Part shown: positions 34,280-42,228 of the stretch, in pieces
Position numbering within the stretch: the stretch's first letter is position 1
Layout: each line of letters begins with the position of its first letter
From: Armatimonadota bacterium
GTDB taxonomy: Bacteria; Armatimonadota; Fimbriimonadia; Fimbriimonadales; Fimbriimonadaceae
Assembly (NCBI GenBank): GCA_018268395.1
Contig: JAFDWQ010000001.1
Coordinates: 285,720 to 349,719, forward strand
Length of the DNA stretch: 64,000 nt
Direction of reading: 5' to 3'
Notes under the pieces: model-generated
What the model was told of the DNA's origin: nothing
Database searches by the model: none
The model's input: only the letters and a program-made list of their open reading frames with translations
Made by a program: the position numbers and the translations under genes

Positions 34280-35473
34280 TTAAGCGATGAGCTTGCGGAA
34301 CTGGTGTTTGCCGACTTTCAAGACCTTCCCGGCTAGTGCGTCGACCGCCAATTTCGCAAAGGGGTCTTCGACTTTCTCGCCGTCCAGGCTGACGCCGCCC
34401 TGCTTGATGATGTCCCGCGCGTTGCCGTTGCTCTTGGCCATCCCGAGCGCGGCGATGAGGGCGGCCAGCGGGACGTGGCCGTCCTGCACGAGGTCTGTCG
34501 GGACCTGGGCTTCCTCGGCCTCGACGGGCTGCTGCCGCTGGCTGAACGTCTCCCTGAAATAGGCGTCGGCGGCGTCGGCCGCTTCGGCGGAATGATAGAG
34601 GGAGACGATCTCCTTGGCCAGACGTTTTTTCGCCTCGTAGGGGTTGTCTGAAACGGCGGAACGGACCTCGTCCATCGGGACGTCGGTGCAGAGCTCGAAC
34701 CAGTTGACGAGGAGTTCGTCGGGGATCGACATCGTCTTTCCGTACATGTCGTCCGGCGTGTCGATGACGCTGATGTAGTTGCCGAGCGACTGCGACATCT
34801 TCTCTTTGCCGTCGGTGCCGATCAGGAGCGGGCACAACATGACGACCTGGCTCTCTTGGCCAAAGTCGGCCTGTAGGTCGCGACCGACGAGGTTGTTGAA
34901 CTTTTGGTCGTTGCCGCCGAGTTCGACGTCCGACCGGACCATGACCGAGTCGTAGCCTTGGCAGAGCGGGTACAGGATCTCGTGCATCGAGATCGGCCGG
35001 TGCTCGTTCCAACGTTTCGTAAAGTCGTCGCGCTCCATGATCCGGGCGACCGTGTACTTGCTGCAGAGCTTGATCACGTCGGCGAAGCCCATCGTCCCGA
35101 GCCAGTCGGCGTTGTACGTGATCTCCGTCTTGTCCGGGTCGAGGATCTTGTAGACCTGTTCGCTCACTGCGGCGACGTTGCGCTGGACGTCTTCGCGGGT
35201 GAGTTGCGGGCGGGTCTTGCTCTTGCCGCTGGGATCGCCGATCTGGGCGGTGAAGTCTCCGATGATCAAGACGGCGGTGTGCCCGAGCCGTTGAAAGTCG
35301 CGGAGCTTGCGGAGGACGACCGCCCATCCGAGGGTCACGTGGGCGACGGTCGGGTCGACGCCGAGCTTGACGCGCAAGGGCTTTCCCGACTCCAGCTTCT
35401 TACGCAGGTCGGCTTCGCTGATGATCTCGCACGTACCCCGGCGCAGCAGGGCGAGTTGCTCGTCCACGGTCAT
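34280..35473 (-). CDS. tyrS: Tyrosyl-tRNA synthetase
   Basis: The 397-aa class I synthetase has the HIGH-equivalent HVTLGWAVVLRKL, the specificity stretch YPLCQGYDSVMVRSDVELGG, and KMSQS in DGKEKMSQSLGNY. A C-terminal S4 RNA-binding domain is present (ARDIIKQGGVSLDGEKV). It matches the TyrZ-like subgroup. The ATG at 35473 is 10 nt after a minus-strand TATAAT, so the leader should be only a few bases long. The longer N-terminal reading frame is not coding. Confidence 0.95.
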   Translation of the reverse strand: MTVDEQLALLRRGTCEIISEADLRKKLESGKPLRVKLGVDPTVAHVTLGWAVVLRKLRDFQRLGHTAVLIIGDFTAQIGDPSGKSKTRPQLTREDVQRNVAAVSEQVYKILDPDKTEITYNADWLGTMGFADVIKLCSKYTVARIMERDDFTKRWNEHRPISMHEILYPLCQGYDSVMVRSDVELGGNDQKFNNLVGRDLQADFGQESQVVMLCPLLIGTDGKEKMSQSLGNYISVIDTPDDMYGKTMSIPDELLVNWFELCTDVPMDEVRSAVSDNPYEAKKRLAKEIVSLYHSAEAADAADAYFRETFSQRQQPVEAEEAQVPTDLVQDGHVPLAALIAALGMAKSNGNARDIIKQGGVSLDGEKVEDPFAKLAVDALAGKVLKVGKHQFRKLIA

Positions 35474-35483
35474 GGGAAGGTCG

Positions 35484-35489
35484 ATTATA
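35484..35489 (-). promoter_or_regulatory. -10 box (TATAAT) for tyrS
   Basis: On the minus strand TATAAT is followed by 10 nt and the tyrS ATG. No T-box or long leader is possible at this spacing. Confidence 0.55.
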
Positions 35490-35609
35490 GCGTTTGGGAC
35501 CGGTGGAACCGGAGTCCGACCGTAGGGTCGGCAAACGTCCGCCTGACAGGTCCGGTCGAACGGCGTCCCTGTGCACCGGACCGGTCGCTGAGGTACAATG
35601 AACCCCTTC

Positions 35610-35695
35610 GCGCGGGTGGCGAAATTGGTAGACGCACTACCTTGAGGTGGTAGCGCCCACAAGGCATGAAGGTTCGAGTCCTTTCCCGCGCACCA
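35610..35695 (+). tRNA. tRNA-Leu (anticodon GAG)
   Basis: The acceptor GCGCGGG pairs with CCCGCGC. The anticodon stem CTACC/GGTAG encloses TTGAGGT, a long variable arm follows, the T-arm has GGTTCGAGTCC and CCA is encoded. A TACAAT box at 35594 precedes it. The mobile region begins right behind this gene, which marks it as a probable integration site. Confidence 0.97.
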
Positions 35696-35707
35696 TGATT
35701 CTTCGTA

Positions 35708-35761
35708 GGTTCAATTGAACCCGCCTCTTGGGCCCTTGTAGCCCACTCTTCTGGGCTACAA
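35708..35761. repeat. Palindrome and perfect inverted repeat behind tRNA-Leu
   Basis: A 14-bp palindrome (GGTTCAATTGAACC, 35708-35721) is followed by a perfect 10-bp inverted repeat (TTGTAGCCCA / TGGGCTACAA, 35736-35761, 6-nt loop). The second may end the tRNA transcript. Both could also be arm-type or core sites for the integrase. No second copy was seen in the window. Confidence 0.5.
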
Positions 35762-35812
35762 CAGGTAGATATCCGTTGCGATCGCGGCCCTTTGTGGCTG
35801 AGAAAAAGTCCG

Positions 35813-35818
35813 TAAAAT
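35813..35818 (+). promoter_or_regulatory. -10 box (TAAAAT) for the first MBL gene
   Basis: TAAAAT ends 7 nt before the ATG at 35826, and no ribosome-binding site is present. The island gene thus uses the same start architecture as the chromosome. Confidence 0.4.
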
Positions 35819-35825
35819 CGCAGGC

Positions 35826-37082
35826 ATGAGGCCCATCTGCGTCGCGTCCCGCTTCCATCCAGTTGGGCAGGGGCTTTTCTATTCCGCTCACTTTTGTAGC
35901 GGGACAGACCGCCGATTCACATACGTGTTCGACTGCGGCACTCTTTCGAAGCAAGCCTGGCTCGCGCGCGAAATCAAGGGGCTAGGGGTTCCTCTCAACG
36001 GCGACCGGATTGACCTGCTCTGCATCTCCCACTTCGACCGTGACCACGTAAGTGGTGTCCGACGAATTCTTGCCGACCATGGCACGCGCGTGATTGTGAT
36101 GCCGTACATGTCCTTGGCTGAACGGTTGGCGCTAGCCGTGGAAGACGATGCTGCAGACGACTACCTTGAATTCTTGATCGACCCGGCCGGTGCGCTTGTA
36201 GGAGCCGAAGGTGACAGCACTCAGGTTATCTTCATTGCAGCGGGGCCCGATCCAAGCGATCCTCCAAGCACGGACAGAGATGACCCTGATCGGCACTCAA
36301 ACGAGGGTGACAACTATTCATTCGAACCTGACTTGCCAGAAGGAGATCCCAGTAGCGAGGCAGACTCACCACTTTCGAGTCCCCAGCTAAAGGGGCGCAT
36401 TCGCATCTGCACGCACGATCAGCCGATCAATCTGCGGGGGCTTTGGGAGTTCGTTTTCTATAACGAGAACAGGCCCGACGTGAATCTCACTCATCTTGAA
36501 AAGCAAATCCTGGCATTGATAGCTAAGCACAAGGATGCGCGTGGAAAGTTCCAGTCAGCTGACTTCCTGCCCCAGGTTCGCAAGCTCTACGAGTCCACCT
36601 TTGGAACTGGCGGTCGAAATGCGAATCGAATTTCACTGGTATTGTTCTCCGGGCCCCAAGGTAGACGTCAACTCGATTGGCGACGCCATCATCCCTTTGA
36701 GATTGAATGCTATTGGTGTCTGGCCGAGCGGCTGCATTGTCTCCACCCCGACGATCAAGTTCATGCACGTGGTCACCTGATTGCAGGCAGCCTTCTTACC
36801 GGGGACATCTTCTTTGACAAGCCTGGAGCTGTCTTGGCAGCTCAGCGGCACTTCACTCGCAGGCGATGGAACAGGATCGAGACGCTTCAGGTTCCTCACC
36901 ATGGCTCTAGCCATTCTTGGCATTCCGGCGCAGCAGACCTTTTTTCTCACTCGGTTAGCGTGGTGTCAGCAGCTTCCACCAACCGGAAGCACCCAGGCAA
37001 ACTGGTGATTGAAGACTTGGATGCTACGTGGTTGGTGCGTGTGGACGAGCACAGGGGGCACTCGACATTTGGATGGATCTAG
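35826..37082 (+). CDS. Metallo-beta-lactamase-fold protein (ComEC-type MBL) of the island
   Basis: The 418-aa soluble protein has the MBL metal motif CISHFDRDH (H69, D71, D73, H74), a later LLTGDI and QVPHHGSSHSWH. The last is typical of the ComEC/Rec2-like nuclease branch. An acidic, proline- and serine-rich insert (about 135-195) is likely disordered. There is no membrane part, so it is not a DNA uptake channel. Stand-alone proteins of this branch are common in mobile and defence loci. Its codon use is clearly less GC-biased than the chromosome. It is the first gene after tRNA-Leu and converges on the integrase gene, with stops 2 bp apart. Confidence 0.72.
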   Translation: MRPICVASRFHPVGQGLFYSAHFCSGTDRRFTYVFDCGTLSKQAWLAREIKGLGVPLNGDRIDLLCISHFDRDHVSGVRRILADHGTRVIVMPYMSLAERLALAVEDDAADDYLEFLIDPAGALVGAEGDSTQVIFIAAGPDPSDPPSTDRDDPDRHSNEGDNYSFEPDLPEGDPSSEADSPLSSPQLKGRIRICTHDQPINLRGLWEFVFYNENRPDVNLTHLEKQILALIAKHKDARGKFQSADFLPQVRKLYESTFGTGGRNANRISLVLFSGPQGRRQLDWRRHHPFEIECYWCLAERLHCLHPDDQVHARGHLIAGSLLTGDIFFDKPGAVLAAQRHFTRRRWNRIETLQVPHHGSSHSWHSGAADLFSHSVSVVSAASTNRKHPGKLVIEDLDATWLVRVDEHRGHSTFGWI

Positions 37083-37083
37083 G

Positions 37084-38163
37084 CTACGCAGATTGGACTT
37101 GGGTCACCTCTGAATTGCCGTCCTCACACCGTAGATGATCCCAGAAGCGCTCCATCCACCGCCGTTTTTGTTCGATTTTCACGTGCGAATACCCATCGGT
37201 GGTACTACGCGCCGAATGCCCTGCGAGGGCCATGACCACCGTCCGAGGCGCTTCGACCTCATTGTCCATGAGGCTGATAAAGGTATGCCGGAGCTCGTGC
37301 GGGCTCACCCGAGGCACCTCCGCCTTCGTGCATGCCGCAGTGAGCTCCCGAGTGATGTTCTTTGGCCGGACATATCCGCCCTTCGAATCGGAGCACACCC
37401 AGATCCCACTCACTTGGCCAGCGTTCAGCAGAACTTCAAGCATCCCTTCGGACAAAGGGATGTCCCTTCGACTGTTGCTGGTCTTCAGAGACTGAGACAC
37501 TTCGCAGCGTCCCTTGAGCTGAAGCACCTGCTGCCTGACTGAGAGCACGGCATCTTTGGAACAAGCCGCTCGAGTGACGCCGAGTGCTTCGCCGAGCCGT
37601 AGCCCGGCGCATCCTGCGAGCACCACAAATGGTCTCACGAGCGGCCCAGCAGCCGCGATTAGGGCCCTTAGCTCGTCGAAGGTCAGGGCGGTCTTTTCAA
37701 CGGCATCCTTGGGCGCTAGACGCACAAACGCGAGGGGGTTGGAGACGATGATTTCGTCTGCCATCGCCAGCCGCAAAATGCCGGAGAGCACGATCTTCAC
37801 TTTGCCGACACTCGACGCCTTCATGTCCTTTCCAAGTCCATTGAAAAAGAGTTGGAGCTCAGGTCGTTTAAGCTCTCTCAGGTCACGGTGCCCGAACTCT
37901 GGAACTACGTACTTGTCCATGGCCCAGCCAATCTGAGCAAGCCAATTCTGGCTTCGATGCTTGACCGTGGGAAGGTACACGTTCGAGTAAAAGGAGAATA
38001 GGGAGTAGTCGTCGGTCGTTCCGAATGACTTGGCCGCTTTGCGCGCGGCCTCGTCACTTGATGCGCCGAAGTAGTTCTTGCGTTTGAGGGTAACTGGATC
38101 GATTCCCTTTGCGGCCCAGAGCCCGGGTCGATGCTTCACTTCGTATGCTTTTGGTGTCTTCAT
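37084..38163 (-). CDS. Tyrosine recombinase/integrase
   Basis: The 359-aa phage-type integrase has an N-terminal arm-binding and SAM-like core-binding region (about 60-150). The catalytic domain shows GCAGLRLGEALG (Arg), PHELRHTFIS (His-x-x-Arg), LAGHS and DGYSHV (Tyr nucleophile). It probably integrates the element at the neighbouring tRNA-Leu gene, as such enzymes often do. The N-terminal region overlaps the excisionase-like gene by about 110 nt. Confidence 0.93.
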   Translation of the reverse strand: MKTPKAYEVKHRPGLWAAKGIDPVTLKRKNYFGASSDEAARKAAKSFGTTDDYSLFSFYSNVYLPTVKHRSQNWLAQIGWAMDKYVVPEFGHRDLRELKRPELQLFFNGLGKDMKASSVGKVKIVLSGILRLAMADEIIVSNPLAFVRLAPKDAVEKTALTFDELRALIAAAGPLVRPFVVLAGCAGLRLGEALGVTRAACSKDAVLSVRQQVLQLKGRCEVSQSLKTSNSRRDIPLSEGMLEVLLNAGQVSGIWVCSDSKGGYVRPKNITRELTAACTKAEVPRVSPHELRHTFISLMDNEVEAPRTVVMALAGHSARSTTDGYSHVKIEQKRRWMERFWDHLRCEDGNSEVTQVQSA

Positions 38164-38365
38164 GTCTGGGTTCTAGCACTTGGTCTCGCTCGGCGCGAAG
38201 TAGACAGATGGCTTCGTCTAAGTCGTCATAGGCATACCAGTCCCTCCGAAGCGGGCGGATGATTCGCCGGGCGCGAAGCTCTTCGAACATCGTCTTGGAG
38301 CAGCCAAGGTACAGGCGAGCCCCTGCGCTGTTGGTTCCGGCCGCCGGTCGAGGACTGTGGCTCAT
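38054..38365 (-). CDS. Excisionase-like HTH protein
   Basis: The 103-aa protein has a MerR/HTH_17-type winged helix: LYLGCSKTMFEELRARRI, then PLRRDWYAYDDLDEAI. The C-terminal half is basic. Its position just ahead of the integrase gene, overlapping its start by 110 nt, fits an excisionase or recombination directionality factor. An alternative is a regulator of the integrase. Confidence 0.6.
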   Translation of the reverse strand: MSHSPRPAAGTNSAGARLYLGCSKTMFEELRARRIIRPLRRDWYAYDDLDEAICLLRAERDQVLEPRHEDTKSIRSEASTRALGRKGNRSSYPQTQELLRRIK

Positions 38366-38481
38366 CTGGAACTCAGTGTCTCCGAGCCCTCGGAGAGGGA
38401 CAGCTTCTTTCTTGACTTCTTTAGGCGGGACTAAAGCGCCCCAACCGAGAACCGAGTAGCATTCGAGGCAACAGGATTGAA

Positions 38482-39621
38482 GTGCCTGCTATGTCAAACG
38501 CGGCCACCAGAGACCCCGCCCAACAGATCATTGACGACCTTACCGAAGAACTCGAAGCACTACAACCTCGGGCTCTTGCCGCTGCGTCTTCGGTAACCGG
38601 AAGTAACTTCTCCCTTCAGAGTCTAAACGCAAAGATTGGAAGCAAATACAACGTCTATATGGACAGCGTGAGGGAGTCGTTCCAAAACGAACGAGACTTT
38701 CTCGCTCGATGGTTTCAGGGACTTCATGAGGCCTATTTGAAGGATAAAGCTGAGGAGGAAGCCCGAGAGGCCCGTGGCTGGCCGTCGCATCTTGATAACA
38801 AGTCCTCAACTCGACAGATACGCCTGCTTCAGAACCCTATTGTTCTTGAATATGCCAAAAAGCTCATTGTCCGCACCTTCTACCGAACGAGGCACGAGAG
38901 AACTCGTCACAAGCCACATGAGGATCTTTGGTCGCTTTGGTTCAATGAGAACAAGCAGATTTGGGGCCTGTTGATTTCGCCCGCCTATCGCAATGACGAA
39001 TGGGTCAACGATAAGAGCGAAATGAGGCGAGCAGCGTTCGGCTACTGGACGGTTGGGCACATTCTGTCAACGGGGTTAGTGGTGCCCGGTAGCCGGGACA
39101 AGACGGAGTTTGCTGATGTAAATCAGTTGACGACCTTCTATCGAAATGTCCTCAGCAAGGGTTCTTGCTCACATTATGAGCAGGCCATTTACGATAAGTA
39201 TATCGACTACGTCCGCAATTCGAGCAATCCCGACACGGAACCCTTGCTTATCCCTGAACTGCGCTACGAGGGTCGAGACAAGCAGCATAAGTACAGGTTG
39301 GACTTCTCCATTCTAAACTCCCACGTCCAGGAGCAGACGGGGTTTGAGCTCAGCCCAGCGTCCACGCACATGAACGTCAATGATACTGCGACGCCTATGA
39401 CAAGGACGGCGGCAAACGCTTCGGTTTCAAAGAAGTGGAGCACTGAGATGCAGAAGCGGAACGATTACTTCGCCAAATTTGGCATCTCGGTCGTCACCTT
39501 TGCCGACTCTGATCTGCAGGAAATAGATAGCTGTTGGACAGTGATGAGGAGCTATCTCAAGAAGCGCCCTACGAAACCTCTGGTACTTGAAGATGAGCTT
39601 GACGCGCTCTTGAAGATTTAG
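38482..39621 (+). CDS. Putative PD-(D/E)XK nuclease-like protein, uncharacterised
   Basis: I do not recognise the family of this 379-aa protein. The N-terminal half is charged and helical. The C-terminal half has LLIPELRYEGRDKQHKYRLDFSI followed by TGFELSP and later MQKRNDYFAKFGISVVTFAD. The spacing of D (RLDF) and E (GFELS) resembles a restriction-endonuclease-like core, but the catalytic lysine is not clear. A GTG at 38482 has AGGA just upstream; the ATG at 38491 is the alternative. It stands alone between the integrase and a minus-strand operon. A defence nuclease is possible. Confidence 0.5.
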   Translation: MPAMSNAATRDPAQQIIDDLTEELEALQPRALAAASSVTGSNFSLQSLNAKIGSKYNVYMDSVRESFQNERDFLARWFQGLHEAYLKDKAEEEAREARGWPSHLDNKSSTRQIRLLQNPIVLEYAKKLIVRTFYRTRHERTRHKPHEDLWSLWFNENKQIWGLLISPAYRNDEWVNDKSEMRRAAFGYWTVGHILSTGLVVPGSRDKTEFADVNQLTTFYRNVLSKGSCSHYEQAIYDKYIDYVRNSSNPDTEPLLIPELRYEGRDKQHKYRLDFSILNSHVQEQTGFELSPASTHMNVNDTATPMTRTAANASVSKKWSTEMQKRNDYFAKFGISVVTFADSDLQEIDSCWTVMRSYLKKRPTKPLVLEDELDALLKI

Positions 39622-39662
39622 TCGACGGGTAAGTCGGGAAAGCGGAAATGGCGTAGTCGGGC

Positions 39663-40127
39663 TCATCGACCTCTTGTAATGAGCCGGAAAAGCAGGGACA
39701 AGACAGCTCGCACAATGCCGACAAGTACATGGGCGCACGCCATCCAAAGCTTCTCTATGAAGCTCTGGCCACGAGGCCCGAACAGCCACGAAATCAGCAC
39801 AGACAGGAAGCCGAAGGTGACCAAAAGTTCCAGCAAGTGGCCGAACCACAGTCGGAACACGAAATCAAGAGTCCGACCAAGTGACCCGAGAATGTGCGGG
39901 CCAATGGAGAAGCCAAGGACGCAGAGTCCCAAGATAAGAATTGGCCGAAGGTTGACCGAAGGCGTGCCGCGCGTAAGCTGGCGGCTACCACACTGTGAGC
40001 AAACCCGTGAGTTCACCGCGCTGACGTGGCCCTCGGGGCATCGCCGGTGACCCAGCGACGATCCGCATCCACCACAAAAAGGAGATCCGCGACGGGCAGC
40101 CCTGCCGCACTTCAAGCAAAGGATCAC
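39663..40127 (-). CDS. Double zinc-ribbon membrane protein
   Basis: The 154-aa protein has two zinc ribbons at the N-terminus (CLKCGRAARRGSPFCGGCG and CPEGHVSAVNSRVCSQCG). Two or three hydrophobic helices (about 62-82, 95-120 and 128-148) follow. Its role is unknown. The GTG start overlaps the stop of the Replic_Relax gene (GTGA), so it is the last gene of a three-gene operon with a VirD4-like ATPase. Confidence 0.6.
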   Translation of the reverse strand: MILCLKCGRAARRGSPFCGGCGSSLGHRRCPEGHVSAVNSRVCSQCGSRQLTRGTPSVNLRPILILGLCVLGFSIGPHILGSLGRTLDFVFRLWFGHLLELLVTFGFLSVLISWLFGPRGQSFIEKLWMACAHVLVGIVRAVLSLLFRLITRGR

Positions 40128-40828
40128 GAACTCACCTCCGTGCTAGCCTCTATAGCTGCGATGGTCGGCAGGGTAGTCACCCTCACTTCCAAACTCGGAA
40201 ACTGGCTGGCCAGGGCCCGAATCAGTCGGCAGCGTCGTTTGCCGGTCGTCGCAAACAGCAGAGTTAGCGAACGGTTCGGATAGGTTGCCTTAAAGACCCC
40301 GAACTTAATGTAGGCATCGTAACTCTCCAGCTTTGCCTTTAGCTTGGAAGCCGAAGCATGCCCAAGGTCAACTTCCACAAAAACAGCTGCAGTCGGCTTT
40401 AGGATTGCTCCGTCTGGCCTCACATCAACCAGCGCGGAACGCACGCCGTGGGGGATGGAGAACCGATGTCGCACTTGCTGTTCATGGAGCCATGTCGAGC
40501 CACCAGCAAGCGCAATTCGCGCGTCGACGACCGCTATGGAGTGCGCGATGAAGCGAGGTGACCCCGTTCGCCCTGACACAAGAGCGGCAACCCGAGGCTC
40601 CAAAAGAGAGGCAGCCTTTCGCTTCACGGCATACAGGAAGAGGGCCGATTCCGAGAGGTGTTCCTGACCCAACCGTCGAATGAGGCCAGCCTTGCGAAGG
40701 GAGAGCAGCCTCGCATTGGCTCGCTGAGTGGAGCTAAAGAACCCCAAGGCAATGAGTTGGTTACGATTCACCACTTGGTGGAGCGCGATTTCTGTGAGCA
40801 GATTACGATCACGGGTGGTCAGCCTCAC
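40124..40828 (-). CDS. Replication-relaxation (Replic_Relax) family protein
   Basis: The 234-aa protein has an N-terminal winged helix (RDRNLLTEIALHQVVNRNQL, then RLLSLRKAGLIRRL). A C-terminal domain of the Replic_Relax type contains VDVRPDGAILKPTAAVFVEVDLG followed by KLESYDAYIKFGVFK. Such proteins are found on plasmids and integrative elements and are thought to help relaxation or initiation of DNA transfer. It is in an operon with the VirD4-like gene (GTGA overlap). Confidence 0.75.
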   Translation of the reverse strand: MRLTTRDRNLLTEIALHQVVNRNQLIALGFFSSTQRANARLLSLRKAGLIRRLGQEHLSESALFLYAVKRKAASLLEPRVAALVSGRTGSPRFIAHSIAVVDARIALAGGSTWLHEQQVRHRFSIPHGVRSALVDVRPDGAILKPTAAVFVEVDLGHASASKLKAKLESYDAYIKFGVFKATYPNRSLTLLFATTGKRRCRLIRALASQFPSLEVRVTTLPTIAAIEASTEVSS

Positions 40829-42207
40829 AGGTCACCTCCCAGTGTCCAGGGAGTGTCGTGAGACGTGAATCGCTCCCGTACGGTCACTGAGCGCTTGAGG
40901 TGAGCTTCAGCCTCTGCGCGAGGCAGAGCTCGCTTCAACACTTCCGTGCGATAGGTTTGCAAAACATCGTTCGTTGCCTGGATGTCGTGTAATTTGACTT
41001 TGCAAAACAGCGCCTCGTCGCCGCGCGGCATGAGCAGTGCTTCACCCGGAGCGAAGGAGACGAGCTCGTCCGCCGTGAATCCTTCGGGCAGTTCTCGCTC
41101 CAATTCTCGGGCATCCTGGTAGCCGCAGGAGAAGAGTGCCTGGAAGCCTACGTTGTTGCGGATCACCGACCGAAGCCGCGTGGGAAGTTGGGCCAAGTTC
41201 TGATGGCTCAGCACGAGCGACAGCTTGAAACGGCGACCTTCGGCGATCAGGCCCTCAAAAGCCTCGGTCGCCATCGCCTCGAATTCGTCAACGTAGAGGC
41301 GGGCTGGCACTCGCCGATCCTCCGGCACATTGACTCTGGCAAGCATGCTCCGAGTGATCGCCGCAACCACGAGGGCCCCGAACATGCGGCCAGATCGGTG
41401 GAGTTCGTCCACCGCCAGTGACACGAGCACGATGCTTCCCTTTCGAGAAAGTTCGTTCTCCAAATCAATTGGCTTTGGAGAGCCGAACACTGCCCTTAGC
41501 CCCGGAGTAGCGAGCAGGGGCGTTACCTTGTTCATGACCGGGAGTGCCCACGCAAGCTGCCTCTCTTCGGAAAGCCCTGCATATCGCTCAAAGAAGCCGT
41601 GGACGGTCGGCTCCTCACATTCCTGGAGGAGTTGGTTTGCAAACTCCATGTCGAACAGCACGCGTTCCAGATCGGTGACCGATCGCTGAGCATGCGCCAA
41701 GAGCAGCAGCGCGTTCCGAAGCGTCTCTTCGAGCTGCACTCCCCACGAGTCAGATTCGGATCGAACAACGTCAAGAAGGTGAAGCGACCGGACAAAAGGT
41801 TCGGACGACCCCGCGAGCGGGTTGAAGCCCACTACCCGCTCCTTTTCTCGCAGGTCAAGAAGGGTCACGCGCTCCGGCGCAACCTTCCGGGCCGCGCAAA
41901 GAGCAAGGACACGGTTGACAAGGTCGCCGCGCAAATCGACCACCACCACGCTGTGGCGCCGCTCAAGGTCTCGTGCAAGGAGCTCCAAGATGAAGTTGGT
42001 CTTCCCTGAGCCAGTAGCACCGAGAACGTAGAGGTGGCGCGCCAGTTGCTCGGGGCGCAACGCGACAGGTTCGCCCCAAGTAGAATCCAATAGGGACGTG
42101 CCGATTGTATGCAAAGGCAAAGCATTGGTAGCTGCCTTTCGTTCTTTCTGGCACAGTTCAGAGAGCCAAATGATCGGAGCTTCAATTAGCCGGAACAACC
42201 ATTCCAT
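40825..42207 (-). CDS. VirD4/TraG-like coupling ATPase
   Basis: The 460-aa ATPase has Walker A VLGATGSGKTNFI and Walker B RLYVDEFEAMATEAF. A following SHQNLAQLPTRLRSVIRNNV stretch is typical of conjugative coupling proteins (TraD/TraG type). One N-terminal hydrophobic stretch (about 3-16) may be a membrane anchor. It would drive DNA transfer to a partner or through a type IV secretion channel. No other T4SS genes or a relaxase are visible in the window, so the element is probably mobilisable rather than self-transmissible, or is decayed. Confidence 0.82.
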   Translation of the reverse strand: MEWLFRLIEAPIIWLSELCQKERKAATNALPLHTIGTSLLDSTWGEPVALRPEQLARHLYVLGATGSGKTNFILELLARDLERRHSVVVVDLRGDLVNRVLALCAARKVAPERVTLLDLREKERVVGFNPLAGSSEPFVRSLHLLDVVRSESDSWGVQLEETLRNALLLLAHAQRSVTDLERVLFDMEFANQLLQECEEPTVHGFFERYAGLSEERQLAWALPVMNKVTPLLATPGLRAVFGSPKPIDLENELSRKGSIVLVSLAVDELHRSGRMFGALVVAAITRSMLARVNVPEDRRVPARLYVDEFEAMATEAFEGLIAEGRRFKLSLVLSHQNLAQLPTRLRSVIRNNVGFQALFSCGYQDARELERELPEGFTADELVSFAPGEALLMPRGDEALFCKVKLHDIQATNDVLQTYRTEVLKRALPRAEAEAHLKRSVTVRERFTSHDTPWTLGGDL

Positions 42208-42228
42208 GGCTCATGCTGGGAGAGCAAC

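Noticed and set aside
35474-35609. T-box leader for tyrS
   Set aside because: The TATAAT is only 10 nt before the ATG, leaving no room for a leader; no T-box sequence is seen.
40825-42207. Reading the VirD4-like ATPase as a HerA defence helicase
   Set aside because: The linked Replic_Relax gene and the coupling-protein-type stretch after Walker B favour a conjugation role; no NurA or Sir2 partner is present.
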